20,392 bases of DNA. It comes from JAVBPB01 sp031549965. GTDB lineage: Bacteria; Bacillota; Clostridia; Lachnospirales; Lachnospiraceae. The translations under genes and the position numbers were made by a program. The stretch covers positions 1 to 20,392 of the forward strand of contig JAVBPB010000156.1 in assembly GCA_031549965.1 (NCBI GenBank), in the 5' to 3' direction. Shown piece by piece: positions 16,232-20,392 of the stretch. Numbering within the stretch: the first letter of the stretch is position 1; each line of letters begins with the position of its first letter. The notes under the pieces are model-generated. The model was not told the origin of the DNA and did not search any database. It saw nothing but the letters and a program-made list of their open reading frames with translations.

Positions 16232-17820
16232 CCTTCATGTTTCCTTTTGTATTCACTAGGTAATACACCCGTATATTGTTTAAATAGTTGTGTAAAATAT
16301 GATGGACTTGAAATACCTACTTTTTCGCATACATCTGAAATTACTACTACTCCATCTAATATTAAAGATATTGCTCTTTCCATTCTCCTCTTTAGAATGT
16401 ATTGTTTAAATGTCATATTATATGTATTTTTAAATACCCTGCCAAAGTATACTGGATTTAGATATATTTTTTTTGCAACTGTAACAATTGACAGCCCTTC
16501 GTCATTTAAATTATCTTCTATAAAATTTATAGCTACTTTCATATATTCTATAAAATATTGAGTTTCGTACTCATTTGATAAAGATTTTCTTACTTCTATA
16601 ATTTTGCATAATAGCTTGTGGCAAACGTCTACTAACGCTGTAGTGTTAATTTTACTAAAATTAGTATAAAAACTTTCAAAGCTACTTTTTACTTCATCAT
16701 TTAAGCCATATGTATCTTTTAACAATAATTCCGTTTCTAAAATTAATTTATGTAAGTACATACGCTGGGAATTTTTATCCTCTGGAAATGTGTATATAAA
16801 TTTTATAAATGAATCTTTTAGTAATTTCTCATCATTTTTTCTTATGGAACTTAATATTAGAAATTCTTCATTAATAGAGTAGCTTTCTTCTTTTGTTAAA
16901 GGCATCTCCTGTTCTGACACTGTAAGGGCACTTGCACCTGAAACACTTGCTAATTCAAATAGATTTAAAGCCTCTATAAAACTTTTTGACAATCCATCGA
17001 TTCCTTTGTATCCTCTGGATATTGCTGATATTATTTCACCTTTTAAGTTTTTCTTGACTTGTTCCATTACTTTTTTTAAATTTGCCATGATGACATTTTC
17101 ATTGGAATATATTATAAATATATTATTTCCAAATTCATTTTCAAAATTCCAGTATGTAAAGTTTTCATTTAGCACTATTAATAAATGCTCTTTTAGGTTA
17201 AATCGTGCTGCCTCGTAGTCAAGCTGATTTGTTATTTTATATGATATATCAATATCTGTACATATTGTTGCAAACATATAGTTATTAAAATTCAGATTTA
17301 ATGCTAATATAATTTCCGTTAGCTTATCTTCTGATACCATTTTTTTTAGATATCTTTGAATTATTGTTTGCAGAAAACTATTGCTATCTCCCATTAAGAT
17401 TTTTTTTAAATTTTCATGTTCTTGTTTACTTTCTCTTGTTTCAATACATTTTTTATAGGCAGATTTCATTGTTTCTATTAAGCACTCTTCTTCAAAGGGC
17501 TTTGATAAGTATGTAAATGCTCCCAATTCACATGCTTTTTGTGCGTATTCAAAGTCTCTATATGCACTGATGAATATGAATAGAATATCAGGGTAGTCTT
17601 TTTTAATTTGATCCATTACCATTAGACCTGAAATTTGTTTCATTCTTATGTCTGATAGTACTATGTGGGGGACAATGGTGCGAATTAGATCTATAGCTTT
17701 TTCTCCGCTATCTGCAAAGCCCGCTACTTCGTAGCCTAGGTTGTCCCAGTCGTATGTTTCTACTAAACCCCTTAGAAGAATTGGTTCGTCATCTACAATT
17801 ATTAGTTTTAGTTTTTCCAT
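16228..17820 (-). CDS. YesN-type response regulator with AraC DNA-binding domain
   Basis: A 530-residue regulator, first gene of the three-gene operon. The N-terminal receiver has acidic residues Asp10-Asp11, phospho-acceptor Asp57 (VLSDIRM), Ser85 and Lys107 (YLSKPF). The middle of about 290 residues is the variable linker usual for YesN proteins. The C-terminus (about 430-527) is a double helix-turn-helix AraC domain with SIVTVAKKIYLNPVYFGRVF and the family ending SSPSYFTQLFKQYTGVLPSEYK. GAAAGGGG precedes the ATG. A strong promoter lies at 17857-17885 with a palindrome over the -35 box. The target is probably sugar-related, possibly its own operon; nothing shows that it controls the pullulanase. 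Confidence 0.95.
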   Translation of the reverse strand: MEKLKLIIVDDEPILLRGLVETYDWDNLGYEVAGFADSGEKAIDLIRTIVPHIVLSDIRMKQISGLMVMDQIKKDYPDILFIFISAYRDFEYAQKACELGAFTYLSKPFEEECLIETMKSAYKKCIETRESKQEHENLKKILMGDSNSFLQTIIQRYLKKMVSEDKLTEIILALNLNFNNYMFATICTDIDISYKITNQLDYEAARFNLKEHLLIVLNENFTYWNFENEFGNNIFIIYSNENVIMANLKKVMEQVKKNLKGEIISAISRGYKGIDGLSKSFIEALNLFELASVSGASALTVSEQEMPLTKEESYSINEEFLILSSIRKNDEKLLKDSFIKFIYTFPEDKNSQRMYLHKLILETELLLKDTYGLNDEVKSSFESFYTNFSKINTTALVDVCHKLLCKIIEVRKSLSNEYETQYFIEYMKVAINFIEDNLNDEGLSIVTVAKKIYLNPVYFGRVFKNTYNMTFKQYILKRRMERAISLILDGVVVISDVCEKVGISSPSYFTQLFKQYTGVLPSEYKRKHEG

Positions 17821-17856
17821 TTATTTTACCCCTTTCAAACCTTGTAACTTGGTTTT

Positions 17857-17885
17857 AGTATAGCGTAAATATATGGAATTTTCAA
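17857..17885 (-). promoter_or_regulatory. Promoter of the regulator-kinase-lipoprotein operon
   Basis: On the minus strand, TTGAAA (17880-17885) and TATACT (17857-17862) are exactly 17 nt apart. They lie about 37 nt before the regulator's ATG. Each box differs from consensus at one base. It is the clearest promoter for this operon. Confidence 0.75.
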
Positions 17886-17900
17886 CATGGTATTGTTGAA
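17881..17900. promoter_or_regulatory. Perfect inverted repeat over the -35 box (putative operator)
   Basis: TTCAACA and TGTTGAA, 7-bp perfect arms with 6 nt between them, cover most of the -35 hexamer. Position and symmetry suggest a binding site for a dimeric repressor. AraC-type proteins usually prefer direct repeats, so the binder may not be the operon's own regulator. Its identity is unknown. Confidence 0.5.
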
Positions 17901-17922
17901 TTTTTGGGTATATATTTTTAAA

Positions 17923-18036
17923 TTACCGAATTTTTTCTAGATTTAATTTTTCATAGTAGAATTTTTCATGTGCTTCGCTGATAAAAATAATTTTTGCATC
18001 CTTTTCGGTTGCTACTCCTAGTGCTGTAATACTCAT
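17923..18036 (-). pseudogene. Short stub, probably the N-terminus of a mobile-element gene (DUF6075-like)
   Basis: A 37-codon frame starts at an ATG with GGAGG 8 nt upstream, so it is well placed for translation. The product contains IIFISEAHEKFYYEKL, which resembles from memory the N-terminus of DUF6075-type proteins common in clostridial integrative elements; those are several times longer. It stops at 17923, about 20 bp from the operator of the regulator operon. It is probably the cut end of a gene left when an integrative element was deleted. The family call is tentative; the stub could instead be a genuine small peptide gene. Confidence 0.4.
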
Positions 18037-18077
18037 GCTCTTTTCCTCCAATTTTTATTTTTTGACCATAGCAAAAA

Positions 18078-18117
18078 AGGACATTCCTCTAAAATTTCTT
18101 TTAGAAAAAATGTCCTT
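18078..18117 (-). terminator. Intrinsic terminator, minus strand
   Basis: AAGGACATT and TCTAAAA pair with TTTTAGA and AATGTCCTT around a short GAAA loop, with a small mismatched interior. On the minus strand the stem is followed by TTTTTTGC. It lies downstream of the integrase remnant and would end its transcription. Confidence 0.7.
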
Positions 18118-18304
18118 AAAGGTACAATGTTTGATTGGATTCACACAACCAAGAACGTACATAGGAGTATTATTCCTTATTACACGTTCTAAATTTGTTG
18201 CACTTTTGTTGCAGTAGCATGATAATAGGTGGTTCAAACCCGCATAAACACTGAATTTATTTATCTAATGACTTCATCGGCGGAAATTTCTTTTTAAGTT
18301 TTCT

Positions 18305-18514
18305 TTACTCTTGCATACTTTTACAAACTATATGACAAGAGAATCTTGGTATCATAATAGGTTCTCTCTTCTGCTTTTTAGCCAATACTTCTTCCTCCGA
18401 ATTGTGGGCATCTACAATTCTCTTGATAGCACGATTAACTGCTGCACAAGCTATGATTAATACTGATAATGCGGATTCTCCAGTATTAATCTGTAATCCT
18501 TGATTCGTTACCAA
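18305..18514 (-). pseudogene. int: Degraded tyrosine recombinase (Tn916/Tn1549-type integrase) fragment
   Basis: On the minus strand the frame reads AAVNRAIKRIVDAHNSEEEV, then KREPIMIPRFSCHI. In intact integrases of Tn916/Tn1549-like elements this stretch leads directly into LRHTFCTR, which holds the catalytic arginine, and on to the HxxR/GH motif and active-site tyrosine. Here FSCHI is followed by VCKSMQE and a stop. CKSMQE may be the remains of the later KVMQEIMGH segment, which would mean an internal deletion of roughly 20 residues that removed the RHTF motif. The N-terminal two thirds are also missing; the next gene upstream begins 35 bp away. It cannot be an active recombinase. It marks a past integrative element at this site. 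Family recognition is from memory. Confidence 0.7.
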
Positions 18515-18548
18515 ATCATGTTGATAATTTCTGCATAATTTGGTTTGG

Positions 18549-19718
18549 TCAATCTTCTTTGCCTTTTAAATATTTTTCAATTTTATCAATTAAAACCGAA
18601 AAATCAATAGGCTTGCTGACATGATCGTTCATCCCAGCTTTTTTACATACCTCAACATCCTCTTTAAACGCATTGGCGGTCATAGCGATGATAGGAACTG
18701 ACAGGGCCTGCTTTGTTTTAAGGAAGCGGATTTGCTCCGTTGCCGTCAAGCCGTCCATAACAGGCATCTGTATATCCATTAGTATGATATCATATAGGTC
18801 TTGATTTTCGGCAAACATTTCCACCGCTTTTTTTCCGTCAGCGGCACATTCAATTATTATTTTTGTATCTTCAAGTAACGATTTCACGATTTCACGATTA
18901 ATATCAATATCCTCAACAAATAGCAAACGACACTTGATAAAGGTCGTGACATCACCCGATTGGTTTGGCTCCTGTGCTAAAAGAGCGTTTTTGTCAATCA
19001 CAAGCTCGTTGATGGTATTAAGTATAGTCGACTGGAACAGCGGTTTTTGGATAAAACGAACAATACCTGCCTCACCGGCTTCCTTTTCAATTCCATCAAT
19101 TCCATCCATCAGATAATCTACAAATATAATATTGTATGGGGTTTTATGATGTAATGAGTTTCTTACGGTTTCAACAGCCTCAGCACCACTGCTGACCAGA
19201 TCGCAATAAATGCCAAGGCTGTCCATGATTTTTTTGAAGTAATCAAGAATCACCAAATCATCATCAATTACTAAAACACGCACAGAATTATAAATTGATT
19301 TATCAAAAACATTTTTAGATACGGCATTTTTATCTTCTTGCAGCTTCACATCAAAAGAAAAACAACTGCCTTTTCCAAGCTCGCTGGTTATGATTATTGA
19401 ACCGCCCATAAGTTCAACGATTTTTTTCGAGATAGCCAGCCCAAGACCGGTTCCGCCGAATTTGCGGGTAATACCCGATTCAGCCTGCTCAAAAGATTCA
19501 AACAGCTTATTTATATTTTCTTCACTGATACCGATGCCAGTATCAATGACTTCGCAATGAAGAGTGAAGCTGTCTCCGTCAATCTCTCTCTTTTGAATGT
19601 TCAGCGTAATATTTCCATGATCGGGCGTGAATTTTACGGCATTGGACATTAGGTTGGTAATCACCTGCGAAAGCCGTAATTCATCACTGATTACATAGCT
19701 GGGCATGGCGGGTTCCAT
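18549..19718 (-). pseudogene. Hybrid histidine kinase, 3' part (HATPase-REC-REC), out of frame with its 5' part
   Basis: The frame beginning at 19718 encodes 389 residues: the HATPase_c domain (SDELRLSQVITNLMSNAVKF, DTGIGISEENI, GGTGLGLAISKKIVELMGG) and two receivers. True homology extends upstream of the nominal ATG (LFVNMEPAMPSYV), showing that this is the continuation of the kinase to its right. The first receiver keeps its Asp (IIFVDYLMDGIDG) but is about 27 residues shorter than its counterpart in the kinase at 393-2978, losing the strand with the conserved Ser/Thr. The second receiver is intact (LMDIQMPVMDGLTATEQIR, then MTANAF and SKPID). The GC content is visibly higher than in the rest of the window. 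Confidence 0.85.
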
Positions 19719-20392
19719 ATTGACAAACAGATGATTTTCTTTTCTTCCGATTTGACTGTGATAACATTAATAATATTTTCCAACATCTTTTCAAAGTTAA
19801 ACGATTCGGGGTGAATCTCCAGCCTGTTGGCATCAATTTTGGACATATCTAAAATATCATTAATCAAAGCAAGCAAATGCTGTGAAGCATCGTTTATCTT
19901 ATCAAGACAGTACATCATTTTATCAGGGTCTTTTGAATTTTTTCCAATTTTTGTCATGCCTATGATGGCATTCATAGGGGTTCGTATTTCATGGCTCATA
20001 TTTGCTAAAAATGTGCTTTTAGCCGCAGCGCTGTTTTCAGCAATAATTTTTGCTTCCTTTAATTCTTCTTCATTTTTTTTAATTTCAGAAAGCATGGCTT
20101 TGTATTCGGTCAAGTCCCTTGTAAATGAAAATAGCCGGTATGTATCGTTATAATCAACTTTAATAACAGTCATTTCAACAGAAAATATTTTGCCGCTTAA
20201 AGAGCGCGTCAAGCATTCGCGAATTGCCTTCCCGTTGGTTACAGCATCACGAACAAATTCTTGAAGAAACTCCATAGAAGGTGTCCCGTCAGCCTGATAT
20301 TCAGGGAACAAGCTTTGAACCATATCGTTTGATGCCGCTTTAGGATCCACATCATATAAATCCATCAAACATTTATTGCAGGACAGCAAATT
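19691..20392 (-). pseudogene. Hybrid histidine kinase, 5' part (PAS-HisKA), continues beyond window
   Basis: The frame enters from the right edge; its true start is outside the window. It carries a PAS-type region ending SFTRDLTEYKAML, a coiled linker (KKNEEELKEAKIIAENSAAAK), and the HisKA domain FLANMSHEIRTPMNAIIGM with its phospho-acceptor histidine, then NDILDMSKIDANRLEI. After KSEEKK the product turns into an unrelated tail and stops at 19691. One missing A in the run near 19732-19750 explains this: restoring it would join the frame to ENHLFVNMEP of the 3' part. The gene is therefore either a real pseudogene or carries a sequencing error in an A-rich run. Confidence 0.85.

Noticed and set aside
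18055..18237. 60-codon minus-strand frame between the integrase relic and the stub
   Set aside because: It runs straight through a strong terminator hairpin (18078-18117), has no ribosome site, and the opposite strand holds an equally long chance frame.
18225..18245. tRNA-like T-arm (GGTTCAAACC)
   Set aside because: No D-arm, anticodon arm, acceptor stem or CCA can be placed around it, so I do not call a tRNA or a tRNA attachment site.

Overview
The window looks like chromosomal DNA of a low-GC, Gram-positive anaerobe of the class Clostridia. Evidence is the AT-rich coding and intergenic sequence, strong GGAGG-type ribosome binding sites, a YesM/YesN-type two-component pair, a secreted type I pullulanase, CcdA/TlpA thiol-redox proteins, and a degraded Tn916/Tn1549-like integrase. 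I cannot fix genus or species from sequence alone.

Layout. 1-204: a structured inverted-repeat element (copy A). 393-2978 (+): hybrid sensor kinase. 3076-4462 (+): ECF sigma factor and an overlapping membrane gene that is its likely anti-sigma factor, followed by a terminator. 4522-4626 (-): C-terminal remnant of a D-aminoacyl-tRNA deacylase gene. 4679-6844 (-): topoisomerase III with a good promoter. 7013-7151: an unrelated long hairpin. 7230-10295 (-): multi-module pullulanase. 10450-10742: second copy (B) of the structured element inside a longer inverted repeat. 10831-11070 (-): small unknown ORF. 11330-12970 (+): ccdA and a TlpA-rhodanese fusion. 13215-17820 (-): three overlapping genes, response regulator, histidine kinase and solute-binding lipoprotein, with a clear promoter and a palindrome over its -35 box. 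17900-18550: scar of an integrative element (stub gene, terminator, broken integrase). 18549-20392 (-): a second hybrid kinase, visibly richer in GC, broken by a frameshift and an internal deletion, and running off the window.

How it works together. Three separate sensing modules (hybrid kinase, ECF/anti-sigma, lipoprotein-kinase-regulator) sit near a secreted alpha-glucan hydrolase and a membrane thiol-redox pair. This fits a polysaccharide-degrading anaerobe, but no direct regulatory link is shown by sequence.

The most unusual signal is the element at 1-204 and 10487-10706. Its roughly 90-nt core is nearly identical in the two copies. Its 37-bp arms differ at eight positions, each difference mirrored in the opposite arm, and one further base pair flips inside the conserved core. 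Both copies point towards the next gene and end about 190 nt before its start codon. It behaves like a conserved structured RNA (or palindromic mobile repeat) that I cannot match to a known family.
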